DNA from: Bacteroidota bacterium
Lineage (GTDB): Bacteria; Bacteroidota; Bacteroidia; Bacteroidales; VadinHA17
NCBI GenBank assembly: GCA_030642585.1
Contig: DAOWNN010000067.1
Location: 1-9,096 of the forward strand
Reading direction: 5' to 3'
Length of the DNA stretch: 9,096 nt
In this document: one piece after another, positions 1 to 6,826 of the stretch
Layout: each line of letters opens with the position of its first letter
Numbering within the stretch: position 1 is the first letter of the stretch
Notes under the pieces: generated by a model
What the model saw: the letters and a program-made list of their open reading frames with translations, nothing else
Databases searched by the model: none
Told to the model about the DNA's origin: nothing
Made by a program: the position numbers and the translations under genes

Positions 1-63
1 AAAACTTTCTATTAGCCATTCATATTAATTGGGTATTGCTTTTTTAAATTAAAATATTAATTT

Positions 64-71
64 TACTTTTA
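64..71 (+). promoter_or_regulatory. Possible -7 element of the lipoprotein operon
   Basis: TACTTTTA matches the Bacteroidota sigma-A -7 consensus TAnnTTTG except for its last base. Transcription from it would begin near 77, leaving a leader of about 40 nt before the ATG at 116 and excluding the upstream in-frame ATG at 74. No TTTG lies at the usual 19-21 nt upstream; the nearest is TTG at 36-38, too far away. This is a weak call resting on one box. Confidence 0.25.
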
Positions 72-115
72 CAATGGAAGCTTTAACAAGAATCATTTTC
101 AAAAATCATTTACTT

Positions 116-1045
116 ATGAAAAAGTATTCATTTACAATGTTTCGGTACAGCCTAATGCTGCTTGCTGCCGTTTTGTTTTTTGCTAGTTGTAGTTCTGGAG
201 GGGGAAAGCAACAAGCAGGAGAGCCCGAGGAGGTTGTAATTGATATCAGTCAATTAGATTCAGACTTTTTGGAGGATATTGGTGAAGTTAAAAAGATCTT
301 CTATTCTTTGCCTTCGCCACTTGAAACTGCTATGATGATCCGGTCTGCTGGGGCAGTTTATAATGAAGATTTATTAAACCCCTTAGATAATACCGGTAAT
401 TATACAACTACTAAGAGTTTGGCATTGAATTTGGGATCTTATACATGCGATTTGAGTTTCGCAAGTTTGTATGACCAGACTTCGGCCTCTATTGATTATA
501 TGAATGCTGCAAAAAAGATGGCTGACGGCCTGGGTATCCTGGATGCAATAAATGATGAAACTATTCAAAAGTTGGAAGAGAATATCAACAATAGAGATAT
601 CATCATGGAAATTATTTCAGATACCTTCATGAACTCCAGTTCATATTTGCAGGAAAATAATAGAGCAAATGTTGCTGCTATTGTTCTTGTTGGCGGATGG
701 ATGGAAGGATTGTTTCTTGCAACACAAATGGTTGACGTAGATTCATTGCAGGACAATTCACTGGTAAGTAGAATTATGGATCAGAAAATGTCTCTTGAAA
801 TTGTAGTTAAGCTGCTTGAGGAGAGTATGGATAGCCCTGACGTACAATCTGTCATGGAAGATGTTAAGGATCTTAAAGCTATTTTTGATAAGGTTACCCT
901 TACTACAACTCCTATTGTAACCTCTGTTGATGAGGAAACAAATGTAACTACACTGAAATCAAAGACTCAATCTTCGTTAAATATTGAAATATTTTTAGAA
1001 TTGAAAGATAAGGTGGAAGTAATAAGAAATAAATACATCTCATAA
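116..1045 (+). CDS. Conserved hypothetical lipoprotein, Bacteroidota type
   Basis: The protein has 309 residues from the chosen start. The N-terminus is a lipoprotein signal: basic MKK, a hydrophobic core (about 9-22) and the lipobox-like F-A-S-C with the lipidated Cys at 25, followed by a Ser/Gly linker and an acidic stretch. The mature part is mostly helical. It contains SLPSPLETAMMIRSAGA (about 64-80), NNRDIIMEIISDTFMNSSSY (about 157-176) and LVGGWMEGL (about 190-198). From memory this resembles a lipoprotein family common in Bacteroidota with no assigned function. It is predicted to sit on a membrane facing the periplasm or the surface. The ATG at 116 is preferred over 74 because it gives a normal signal peptide; starting at 74 would add 14 polar and basic residues. 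The next gene begins 10 nt after the stop, so the two are probably co-transcribed. No enzymatic motif is visible. Confidence 0.85.
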   Translation: MKKYSFTMFRYSLMLLAAVLFFASCSSGGGKQQAGEPEEVVIDISQLDSDFLEDIGEVKKIFYSLPSPLETAMMIRSAGAVYNEDLLNPLDNTGNYTTTKSLALNLGSYTCDLSFASLYDQTSASIDYMNAAKKMADGLGILDAINDETIQKLEENINNRDIIMEIISDTFMNSSSYLQENNRANVAAIVLVGGWMEGLFLATQMVDVDSLQDNSLVSRIMDQKMSLEIVVKLLEESMDSPDVQSVMEDVKDLKAIFDKVTLTTTPIVTSVDEETNVTTLKSKTQSSLNIEIFLELKDKVEVIRNKYIS

Positions 1046-1055
1046 ATAAATAGTT

Positions 1056-1496
1056 ATGAAAAGAATTCTGTACCTGATTATAATATCTTTTGTATTGGTT
1101 CTTGTTCCCTTGAATGCGAATGCTCAATGCAAGGGTTTTGCTAAAAAGATATGCAGAATGGAACTAGTACCGTATATTCATGATGGTAACTACCATGCTG
1201 CTATTCTCACCGAAGGTGAAGAAGCGGAATTGTATAAAACATTCTATTCTGAACAGGAATACAGGATTGCAATCTGTGGTTCGGATAATCTGGCTGAGAT
1301 TGAATTTCAAATAATGGATATAAACAAAAATGTTTTGTATAGTAATAAAGATCATGATTACACCCGTACCTGGGATTTTGTTCTTGAATCGAGTCAGCAA
1401 TTGAAAATTGCTATTATTGTCCCGCCTGGAGGCGATAATTCAGAAGAACCCGAAAGTGGATGTGTGGCAATTATGTTTGGACTTAAGGTGAAATAA
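1056..1496 (+). CDS. Small secreted protein of unknown function
   Basis: The product has 146 residues. It starts with a Sec signal peptide: MKR, a strongly hydrophobic segment (about 4-19), then A-N-A before Q-C, so cleavage after residue 23 is likely. It is not a lipoprotein, because the Cys at 25 lacks a lipobox. The mature domain of about 120 residues looks all-beta. It contains PYIHDGNYHAAILTEGEEAE (39-58), LYKTFYSEQEYRIAICG (59-75) and a C-terminal GCVAIMFGLKVK. Four cysteines (25, 33, 74, 136) could form two periplasmic disulfides. The layout recalls small PPC-like beta-sandwich domains, but that is only a guess. It lies 10 nt after the lipoprotein gene and before a strong terminator, so it is the last gene of a two-gene envelope operon. 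The two products may act at the same site in the envelope. Confidence 0.85.
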   Translation: MKRILYLIIISFVLVLVPLNANAQCKGFAKKICRMELVPYIHDGNYHAAILTEGEEAELYKTFYSEQEYRIAICGSDNLAEIEFQIMDINKNVLYSNKDHDYTRTWDFVLESSQQLKIAIIVPPGGDNSEEPESGCVAIMFGLKVK

Positions 1497-1515
1497 TTTT
1501 AAACCTATATATTTT

Positions 1516-1546
1516 AACCTGCCCGGTCTACGGGCAGGTTTTTTTT
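1516..1546 (+). terminator. Intrinsic terminator of the lipoprotein operon
   Basis: A perfect 10-bp stem, AACCTGCCCG (1516-1525) and CGGGCAGGTT (1531-1540), encloses the 5-nt loop GTCTA. It is followed by a T run through 1546. The T run overlaps the stop codon of the convergent uvrA gene (1545-1547). In the minus direction the hairpin is followed by AAAAT rather than a T tract, so it probably works mainly for the + strand operon. Confidence 0.9.
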
Positions 1547-4358
1547 AAATATGAAGTTTTGGCTTTAAGTAGGTCCCTGTACTGGATTCCCTGCATGCTG
1601 CTACTTCTTCTGGCGTTCCGCTCACCACCAATTCTCCTCCCTTTTCTCCACCGCCGGGACCCAAATCAATGATCCAGTCAGCAGATTTTATTATTTCCAG
1701 GTTGTGTTCAATAATTATTACAGAATGCCCTCTTTCAATTAAGGCTTGCAAGGCATTCAATAAAGTTTTAATATCATGAAAATGAAGCCCGGTAGTGGGT
1801 TCATCAAAAATGAAAAGTATATTTTTCTGTATTTCTTCACGTGCAAGAAATGAAGCAAGTTTTACTCTCTGGCTTTCTCCTCCACTCAGTGTTGATGAAG
1901 ATTGACCTAGTTTCACATATCCAAGCCCTACCTCAAATAATGGTGCCAGCTTTTTCGATATTTTTTTTGCGATATTGGAATTGTCTTCCTTGAAGAATTT
2001 TATAGCCTCATCTATAGTAAGCCCGAGGATATCTGAAACATTTTTTCCGCGATAATTTACTTCAAGAATATCTTCCTTAAACCGTTTGCCATTGCAAGCT
2101 TCACAAATGAGTTCAACATCAGCCATAAATTGCATCTCCACCTTTATCACTCCTTCACCCTGGCATTCATCACATCTTCCGCCATCAATATTGAAAGAGA
2201 AATGCGATGGTTTAAAATGATTTATTCTTGAAGCGGTTTGATCAGCATATAACTTTCTAATTTCATCCCAGGCTTTTAGATATGTTACAGGATTTGAACG
2301 GCTTGATTTACCAATTGGGTTTTGATTTACATATTCTACCTGATCTATTAACTTAAGGTCACCACTTAATGTGTCATGATCTCCTGTTTTATCTCCGAAA
2401 TTATAAATAATTTTATTAAGTGCCGGATAGAGGATATTTCCAATCAAGGTGGATTTCCCCGAACCACTTACCCCCGTTACAACCGTCATGATATTTAGAG
2501 GAATTTTGATGTTCAGATTCTTAAGGTTATGCTCCCGTGCCCCAATAATTTCAATATAATTATTCCATTTACGTCTTAATTCATTCTGCTTAATGAATTC
2601 TTTTCCGGTAAGATATTTTGCGGTAAGGCTATTCTTATCTGAAAGGAGGGACTTTTGATCTCCCTGGAATACAATCTCTCCGCCAAGCCTTCCTGCAAAA
2701 GGCCCAATATCAATTATGTGGTCAGAAGCCCTGATTATATCCTCATCATGTTCTACTACCAAAACAGTGTTTCCTAGTTTCTTCAGGTCCTGAAGAACCT
2801 GGATAAGGAGCGATGTGTCGCGAGGATGCAGTCCAATGCTCGGTTCATCAAGGATGTATAAGGATCCTACCAGGCTGCTGCCAAGCGAGGTTGCCAAATT
2901 TATTCTTTGAGATTCACCGCCTGAAAGAGTGGAGGAAAGTCGATTCAGATTTAAATAGCCCAAACCTACATGTGTTAAAAAACTAAGTCTTGACCTGATC
3001 TCAAGAAGTATTCTTTCAGAAATATCCAGCTCATATTCATTAAGTTTTATTACAGAGAACAATTTATGCAATTCATCAATGGGCATCTGAACAAGCTGCT
3101 GAATGGAACGTCCTGCTATTTTCACATAACTGGTTTCTTTCTTTAGCCGGGTACCTTTACATTCATGACAGGTAGTTTTACCCCTATACCTGGAAAGCAT
3201 CACTCTATATTGTATTTTATATTTTTTTCTCTCCAGATAATCAAAAAATGTATGAAGACCTTTGAAATAACTATTTCCAGTCCAAAGTAGTTCCTTTTGA
3301 TCTTTCGAAAGTTGAAAATATGGCTTGTGAATTGGGAAATCAAACTTTTCTGCGTTGAATATCAGGCGTTCTTTCCACTTCTTCATTTTTTCTCCTCTCC
3401 AACACACAATGGCTTCCTGGTAAACAGATAAATTTTTGTTTGGAATTACAAGTTCCTCATCTATTCCTATAATTTTACCATAACCTTCGCAAACAGTGCA
3501 TGCTCCAAGAGGATTATTGAAGCTAAACATATGAATGGAAGGCTGTTCAAATATCATTCCGTCTGCTTCAAACTTGTTAGAAAAGCTCTCTTCAAACAAC
3601 TTTCCACCAATTTCTGCTATAACTTTACATTTTCCTTTTCCAATACTGAAAGCTGTTTGGACTGAATCTCCTATTCTGCTTCGGGTTTCATCATTTGCTT
3701 CAATAGCCAGGCGATCTACAACCACATTGATACTTTTATTTTTTTCAATTTTTCCTGGCCTATCAATAAAATCAGCAATTTTTAAAATCTCTCCTTTATA
3801 TTCAATCCTGGTGAGCCCCTGTTTCAATATAATCTCAAGATACACCGCCAAATCAAGATCTTCAGGAAGGACCAAAGGAGCAAGAATGATAACTTTCACT
3901 TCTCGTTCACAGGCAAGAATGAAATTTACAACATCAGTAACAGTGTGGCTTTTGACCTTTCTTCCGGAGACTGGTGAATAAGTTGTCCCAATCCTGGAAT
4001 AGAGAAGCTTCAGGTAATCATAGATTTCTGTTGTGGTACCTACCGTGGATCTTGGATTTCTGGAATTTACTTTCTGCTGAATGGCTATGGCAGGAGGAAT
4101 GCCGTTAATAAAGTCTACATCTGGTTTTTGCATTCTTCCAAGGAATTGCCTGGCATAAGAACTAAGGCTTTCAACGTAACGTCTTTGACCTTCGGCATAA
4201 ATGGTGTCAAAAGCCAGAGAAGATTTGCCTGACCCCGATAATCCAGTGATAACCACAAATTTATCCCTTGGGATTAGCAATTCGAAGTTTTTGAGATTAT
4301 GTACCCTTGCACCCTTGATATGAATGTACTTTTGATCCTTGTTTGAAGCTTCTGGCAT
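1545..4358 (-). CDS. uvrA: UvrABC system protein A (excision repair ATPase)
   Basis: UvrA dimerises, recognises bulky DNA lesions with UvrB and loads UvrB during nucleotide excision repair in the cytoplasm. The 937-residue form has both ABC modules. In the first: Walker A GLSGSGKSS (39-47), signature LSGGE (478-482), Walker B YILDEPSIGLH (501-511) and H-loop EHDED. In the second: Walker A GVSGSGKST (629-637), the zinc finger CDEC (729-732)/CEAC (752-755), signature LSGGE (824-828) and Walker B FIFDEPTTGLH (849-859). The first zinc module keeps CTVC (287-290), but the expected upstream CPxC pair is replaced by cysteine-free sequence (about 259-274). CHEC is at 397-400. The ATG at 4358 is chosen because conserved UvrA sequence (KYIHIKGARVHNLKN) starts 9 residues later and a -7-like element lies just upstream. 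An in-frame ATG at 4466 would add 36 atypical residues. It is convergent with the lipoprotein operon and divergent from the sigma gene. Confidence 0.97.
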   Translation of the reverse strand: MPEASNKDQKYIHIKGARVHNLKNFELLIPRDKFVVITGLSGSGKSSLAFDTIYAEGQRRYVESLSSYARQFLGRMQKPDVDFINGIPPAIAIQQKVNSRNPRSTVGTTTEIYDYLKLLYSRIGTTYSPVSGRKVKSHTVTDVVNFILACEREVKVIILAPLVLPEDLDLAVYLEIILKQGLTRIEYKGEILKIADFIDRPGKIEKNKSINVVVDRLAIEANDETRSRIGDSVQTAFSIGKGKCKVIAEIGGKLFEESFSNKFEADGMIFEQPSIHMFSFNNPLGACTVCEGYGKIIGIDEELVIPNKNLSVYQEAIVCWRGEKMKKWKERLIFNAEKFDFPIHKPYFQLSKDQKELLWTGNSYFKGLHTFFDYLERKKYKIQYRVMLSRYRGKTTCHECKGTRLKKETSYVKIAGRSIQQLVQMPIDELHKLFSVIKLNEYELDISERILLEIRSRLSFLTHVGLGYLNLNRLSSTLSGGESQRINLATSLGSSLVGSLYILDEPSIGLHPRDTSLLIQVLQDLKKLGNTVLVVEHDEDIIRASDHIIDIGPFAGRLGGEIVFQGDQKSLLSDKNSLTAKYLTGKEFIKQNELRRKWNNYIEIIGAREHNLKNLNIKIPLNIMTVVTGVSGSGKSTLIGNILYPALNKIIYNFGDKTGDHDTLSGDLKLIDQVEYVNQNPIGKSSRSNPVTYLKAWDEIRKLYADQTASRINHFKPSHFSFNIDGGRCDECQGEGVIKVEMQFMADVELICEACNGKRFKEDILEVNYRGKNVSDILGLTIDEAIKFFKEDNSNIAKKISKKLAPLFEVGLGYVKLGQSSSTLSGGESQRVKLASFLAREEIQKNILFIFDEPTTGLHFHDIKTLLNALQALIERGHSVIIIEHNLEIIKSADWIIDLGPGGGEKGGELVVSGTPEEVAACRESSTGTYLKPKLHI

Positions 4359-4408
4359 AAAAATTGCACTATTTGAAAGGCAGTCATTTAACAAAAAATA
4401 ACTGATTT

Positions 4409-4416
4409 CAAATGTA
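4409..4416 (-). promoter_or_regulatory. Predicted -7 promoter element of uvrA
   Basis: Read on the minus strand this is TACATTTG, a full match to the Bacteroidota consensus TAnnTTTG. It would start transcription near 4402, with a leader of about 44 nt to the ATG at 4358. A transcript from here could not use the alternative ATG at 4466. No clear TTTG -33 box is seen at the normal spacing. Confidence 0.45.
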
Positions 4417-4534
4417 ATATATTTTGGTGAAAGAGTTTTTTTTGTTTTATTTGCATATAGATACACCTAAGTACCAATTAAATTACGGAGGAAAGCCTTA
4501 AGAGACATCTCTACTTTTTTATTATTTTTTAAAA

Positions 4535-4546
4535 AAGGAGGTCGTT
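4535..4546 (+). promoter_or_regulatory. Perfect Shine-Dalgarno sequence before the sigma gene
   Basis: AAGGAGGT (4535-4542) is fully complementary to the canonical 16S anti-SD core and lies 4 nt before the GTG at 4547. It settles the start codon choice. No other gene in this window has a recognisable SD, in line with the known general lack of SD use in Bacteroidota. A second GGAGG at 4487-4491 has no start codon at a usable distance. Confidence 0.8.
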
Positions 4547-5137
4547 GTGGAACTCAAAAAATTGACCGATCAAGATTTGATTCGGCAGTTTCTGGACGGG
4601 AACCAACAAGGAATAGAGGTGCTGATAAACAGGCATAAAAATAAGGTTTATACCTATATTCTCATTATTGTTAAGGAGCCGGTACTTGCTGAAGACATTT
4701 TCCAGGATACATTTATTAAGGTTGTTAAGTCATTAACTGGTGGCCGCTATAAGGATACAGGAAAGTTTCTTTCCTGGACAATTAGAATTGCTCATAACCT
4801 GGTAATTGACCATTTCAGGAAGGAAAAACAAAAAAATGAAGTGGCAGGGGATTGCTATGAGGGCTATATCCTGAATTCCCGAAAACATTCATCAGGAAAT
4901 ATTGAGGATTCTCTTATTAGTGACCAGATAAAAAGTGATGTTCGTGCCTTAGTTGATGAATTGCCGAGTGAGCAGAGAGAAGTTATTATGCTTAGACATT
5001 ACGGTGGATTAAGCTTTAAAGATATAGCTGAACAAACCGATGTGAGTATCAATACTGCCCTTGGAAGAATGAGGTATGCATTAATAAACATGAGAAAACT
5101 GATTGAGGAAAAAAACCTAAGTCTTACAATTCAATAA
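4547..5137 (+). CDS. ECF-type RNA polymerase sigma-70 family factor
   Basis: This 196-residue protein is an alternative sigma factor that would direct core RNA polymerase to a specific promoter set. Region 2 spans about residues 26-93, with LAEDIFQDTF (47-56), GKFLSWTIRIAHNLVIDHFR (72-91) and a following basic stretch. A polar linker (about 94-125) leads to region 4 (about 130-186), which carries LPSEQREVIMLRHYGGLSF (139-157) and the helix-turn-helix DIAEQTDVSINTALGRMRYAL (159-179). The length is normal for the ECF class, and there is no sigma region 1 or 3. The GTG start at 4547 is fixed by the perfect SD just before it. The promoter is not obvious: TTTG at 4450-4453 is followed 18 nt later only by the poor match TACCAATT. 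An adjacent anti-sigma gene with transmembrane helices is absent; the next gene encodes a small soluble protein instead. The target regulon cannot be read from the sequence. Confidence 0.95.
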   Translation: MELKKLTDQDLIRQFLDGNQQGIEVLINRHKNKVYTYILIIVKEPVLAEDIFQDTFIKVVKSLTGGRYKDTGKFLSWTIRIAHNLVIDHFRKEKQKNEVAGDCYEGYILNSRKHSSGNIEDSLISDQIKSDVRALVDELPSEQREVIMLRHYGGLSFKDIAEQTDVSINTALGRMRYALINMRKLIEEKNLSLTIQ

Positions 5138-5201
5138 TTTCCCGCTTTTTCTATTTTTTTTGGATCAGGAATACTATCAGGGCATAATATCCGTTTTACT
5201 C

Positions 5202-5215
5202 ATAGTTAAAACTAT
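5202..5215 (+). promoter_or_regulatory. 14-bp palindrome upstream of the 68-residue ORF
   Basis: ATAGTT (5202-5207) and AACTAT (5210-5215) form a perfect inverted repeat around a central AA. It ends 11 nt before the ATG at 5227. It could be an operator or a small hairpin affecting translation, but in AT-rich DNA such a palindrome may arise by chance. Confidence 0.25.
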
Positions 5216-5226
5216 AATCTTAGCCT

Positions 5227-5433
5227 ATGGGTAAAACTTTTACTCCTTTTATTAATGGTAACTTAATCGAGAAAGCAGGAAGCGTTGATATTAAAAAATT
5301 AATTCAAGCCTTGCTTAATGGGTATTCCGGGAACTTGTCTGCAGATCTTGAGATAGAATATGAGATTTCTGATAAAGTAATGTATGACTTAATGAGAAAA
5401 CTAGACATGTTGAAATTAGAAATGATGAACTAA
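5227..5433 (+). CDS. Small protein of unknown function downstream of sigma factor
   Basis: The 68-residue product is not recognised. It has no signal peptide or transmembrane segment, so it is probably cytoplasmic. Its N-terminal part, with GNLIEKAGSVDIKKLIQALL (11-30), is followed by an acidic stretch (LSADLEIEYEISDKV) and a Met/Leu-rich, probably helical C-terminus (MYDLMRKLDMLKLEMMN). It starts 89 nt after the sigma gene's stop on the same strand, and a strong terminator follows 27 nt after its own stop, supporting a sigma-plus-small-protein unit. A role as a regulator of the sigma factor is conceivable from position alone, with no motif to support it. There is no SD before its ATG. Confidence 0.6.
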   Translation: MGKTFTPFINGNLIEKAGSVDIKKLIQALLNGYSGNLSADLEIEYEISDKVMYDLMRKLDMLKLEMMN

Positions 5434-5460
5434 GAGTAGATTTCGGAATTTGTTACAGAC

Positions 5461-5484
5461 AGCCGCTATTAAGCGGCTTTTTTT
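5461..5484 (+). terminator. Intrinsic terminator of the sigma factor operon
   Basis: AGCCGCT (5461-5467) pairs perfectly with AGCGGCT (5472-5478) around the loop ATTA, followed by a T run to 5484. It closes the sigma factor plus 68-residue protein unit. The rest of the spacer up to 5698 holds no credible gene. Confidence 0.85.
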
Positions 5485-5640
5485 ATCTCTGGTTGCAGTA
5501 GACAAGGTGTCACTGTTATCGATTAACCATTCAGGTTTTTCAGCTATTTCTATTTTCACTGTCCTTGAAATTAAAGCTGATACACTAAACTGGAACGAAT
5601 AGGATTCAAATATATATATCATCATTTTTTATGAAAAAAA

Positions 5641-5671
5641 TTGGAATAGTGAAATTAAAATGATATCATTG
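5641..5671 (+). promoter_or_regulatory. Candidate promoter of the SPFH-Arc operon
   Basis: TTG at 5641-5643 and TATCATTG at 5664-5671 are separated by 20 nt. They match the Bacteroidota sigma-A pattern TTTG-N19-21-TAnnTTTG with one mismatch in the -7 box and a shortened -33 box. Initiation near 5677 would leave about 22 nt before the ATG at 5699. The palindrome TGATATCA (5661-5668) overlaps the -7 box and could bind a repressor, but this is speculative. Confidence 0.35.
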
Positions 5672-5698
5672 TGATATTATTAATAAATTATAAATATC

Positions 5699-6553
5699 AT
5701 GACACAAGAAAAAAATTATCATCCATTGTCGGGTTACCTGGCACTTCTTATTGAATTGATCATAGTTCTGGCAACAGTTTTCAGTTTTGTAATTATGAAT
5801 CCTTTGTTCATTACTGTCAGCGCACTTATGTTTGTTCTCGGTATTATCGGGTTCACTGTGGTAAATCCCAACGAGTCAAATGTTCTTGTATTATTTGGGG
5901 CCTATAAAGGAACCATTAAGAAGAATGGGTTTTTCTGGGTAAATCCCTTTTTTGTGCGAAAGAAAATATCATTACGTGCACGCAATTTTGACAGCCAGCC
6001 TAGCAAGGTAAATGATAAAATCGGAAATCCGATTATGATTGGTTTAGTGTTGGTCTGGAAAGTTAATGACACTTTTAAAGCGGTATTTGAAGTAGATCAG
6101 TATGAGCATTTTGTTGTGGTGCAGAGTGAGGCAGCACTCAGGAAATTAGCCGGTACATATCCATACGATAATTTTGAGGATCATGATGTTGTTATAACCC
6201 TTCGATCGGGTGGAGAGGAAGTTAATCATGAATTGGAAGAGGAAATCAGGGAGCGCCTTCAGATGGCCGGAATACAGGTAATTGAAGCGAGGATTAATTA
6301 TATCGCATATGCATCTGAAATTGCACAGGCCATGCTTAAGAGGCAGCAGGCTTCTGCTATTGTAGCAGCCAGGTTTAAGATTGTTGAAGGGGCTGTAAGT
6401 ATGGTTGAAATGGCACTTGACGATCTCAGTAAGAAGGAAATTATTGACCTGGATGAAGATAAAAAAGCTGCAATGGTGAGCAATCTTATGGTTGTTTTAT
6501 GCAGCGACAGAGATGCAACACCAATTATTAATACAGGCACTCTCCATCAATAA
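5699..6553 (+). CDS. SPFH/band-7 domain membrane protein
   Basis: This 284-residue protein belongs to the SPFH (stomatin/prohibitin/flotillin/HflKC) superfamily, whose members oligomerise on membranes and often scaffold or regulate other membrane proteins. Two adjacent transmembrane helices (about 12-33 and 35-56) anchor it, with a very short turn (NP) between them. The SPFH domain follows (about 57-230), with TVVNPNESNVLVLFGAYKG (53-71), GFFWVNPFF (77-85) and the helical part ERLQMAGIQVIEARINYIAY (185-204). The helical end contains QAMLKRQQASAIVAARFKIV, a typical SPFH C-terminal helix. The domain is on the C-terminal side of both helices and most likely cytoplasmic. The Arc-type gene begins 7 nt after the stop, so the two are surely co-transcribed. 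I know this SPFH-Arc arrangement as a recurrent bacterial pairing of undefined function. There is no NfeD-like partner here. Confidence 0.92.
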   Translation: MTQEKNYHPLSGYLALLIELIIVLATVFSFVIMNPLFITVSALMFVLGIIGFTVVNPNESNVLVLFGAYKGTIKKNGFFWVNPFFVRKKISLRARNFDSQPSKVNDKIGNPIMIGLVLVWKVNDTFKAVFEVDQYEHFVVVQSEAALRKLAGTYPYDNFEDHDVVITLRSGGEEVNHELEEEIRERLQMAGIQVIEARINYIAYASEIAQAMLKRQQASAIVAARFKIVEGAVSMVEMALDDLSKKEIIDLDEDKKAAMVSNLMVVLCSDRDATPIINTGTLHQ

Positions 6554-6560
6554 GATTAAA

Positions 6561-6755
6561 ATGAGTAAGAAAAAAGCCTTTGTGATAAGAATAGACCCAA
6601 ACAAGCTGGACGCTGTTGAAAAATGGGCTGATGATGAATTTAGAAGTATCAATGGACAAATAGAATGGATTCTTGATCAGGCACTCAGAAAAACCAGACG
6701 TTTAGTGAAAAAGCCTGGCCGGCAGACAGGCAGGGATACGGAGAAGGAGAAGTAG
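6561..6755 (+). CDS. Arc-family ribbon-helix-helix DNA-binding protein
   Basis: The 64-residue protein fits the Arc/MetJ ribbon-helix-helix fold. It has a short beta strand (about 5-11, KAFVIRI), helix A (about 13-26, PNKLDAVEKWADDE) and helix B (about 29-43, SINGQIEWILDQALR). Dimers of this family place paired strands into the DNA major groove. The start at 6561 follows the upstream stop by 7 nt and opens directly into the conserved fold; an in-frame upstream start at 6492 would overlap the SPFH gene by 62 nt and is unlikely. Residues 44-64 form a basic, low-complexity tail (KTRRLVKKPGRQTGRDTEKEK). Part of its DNA looks like a dispersed palindrome. Coupling to a membrane SPFH protein suggests a membrane-linked regulator, or a role other than classical repression. 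Targets are not visible. Confidence 0.88.
   Translation: MSKKKAFVIRIDPNKLDAVEKWADDEFRSINGQIEWILDQALRKTRRLVKKPGRQTGRDTEKEK
6713..6734 (+). repeat. Palindromic repeat-like segment in the Arc coding tail
   Basis: GCCTG (6713-6717) and CAGGC (6727-6731) form an inverted repeat around GGCCGGCAGA, with a further CAGG at 6731-6734. It encodes PGRQTGR. It resembles the GC-rich CCTGCCGGCAGGCAGG-type palindromes that I recall scattered through environmental Bacteroidota genomes, where they translate as PAGRQAG. Its base composition stands out from the AT-rich surroundings. Identity as a repeat is from memory and is not shown inside this window. Confidence 0.4.
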
Positions 6756-6826
6756 AGGAATTTGGAAATGGGTTTTTCAATAGTATTACAAATATGAATT
6801 GAAGTTACTAAACGAACAATATCAAT

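Noticed and set aside
3535..3981. 148-codon open frame on the + strand inside uvrA
   Set aside because: It is antisense to a clearly conserved uvrA segment and its translation shows no domain or motif.
4358..4466. 36-residue N-terminal extension of UvrA from the ATG at 4466
   Set aside because: The sequence is atypical for UvrA and contains the predicted -7 element of the gene; the ATG at 4358 gives the usual length.
4501..4530. Attenuator-like hairpin AGAG-ACAT-CTCT with a T run upstream of the sigma gene
   Set aside because: A 4-bp stem is too weak to support termination.
5416..5625. 69-codon minus-strand frame after the sigma operon
   Set aside because: It runs through the terminator hairpin at 5461-5484, overlaps the end of the small gene, and has no recognisable sequence or promoter.
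5631..5663. 10-codon leader peptide before the SPFH gene
   Set aside because: It overlaps the predicted promoter, so it would not be on the transcript; its composition is just A/T-rich.
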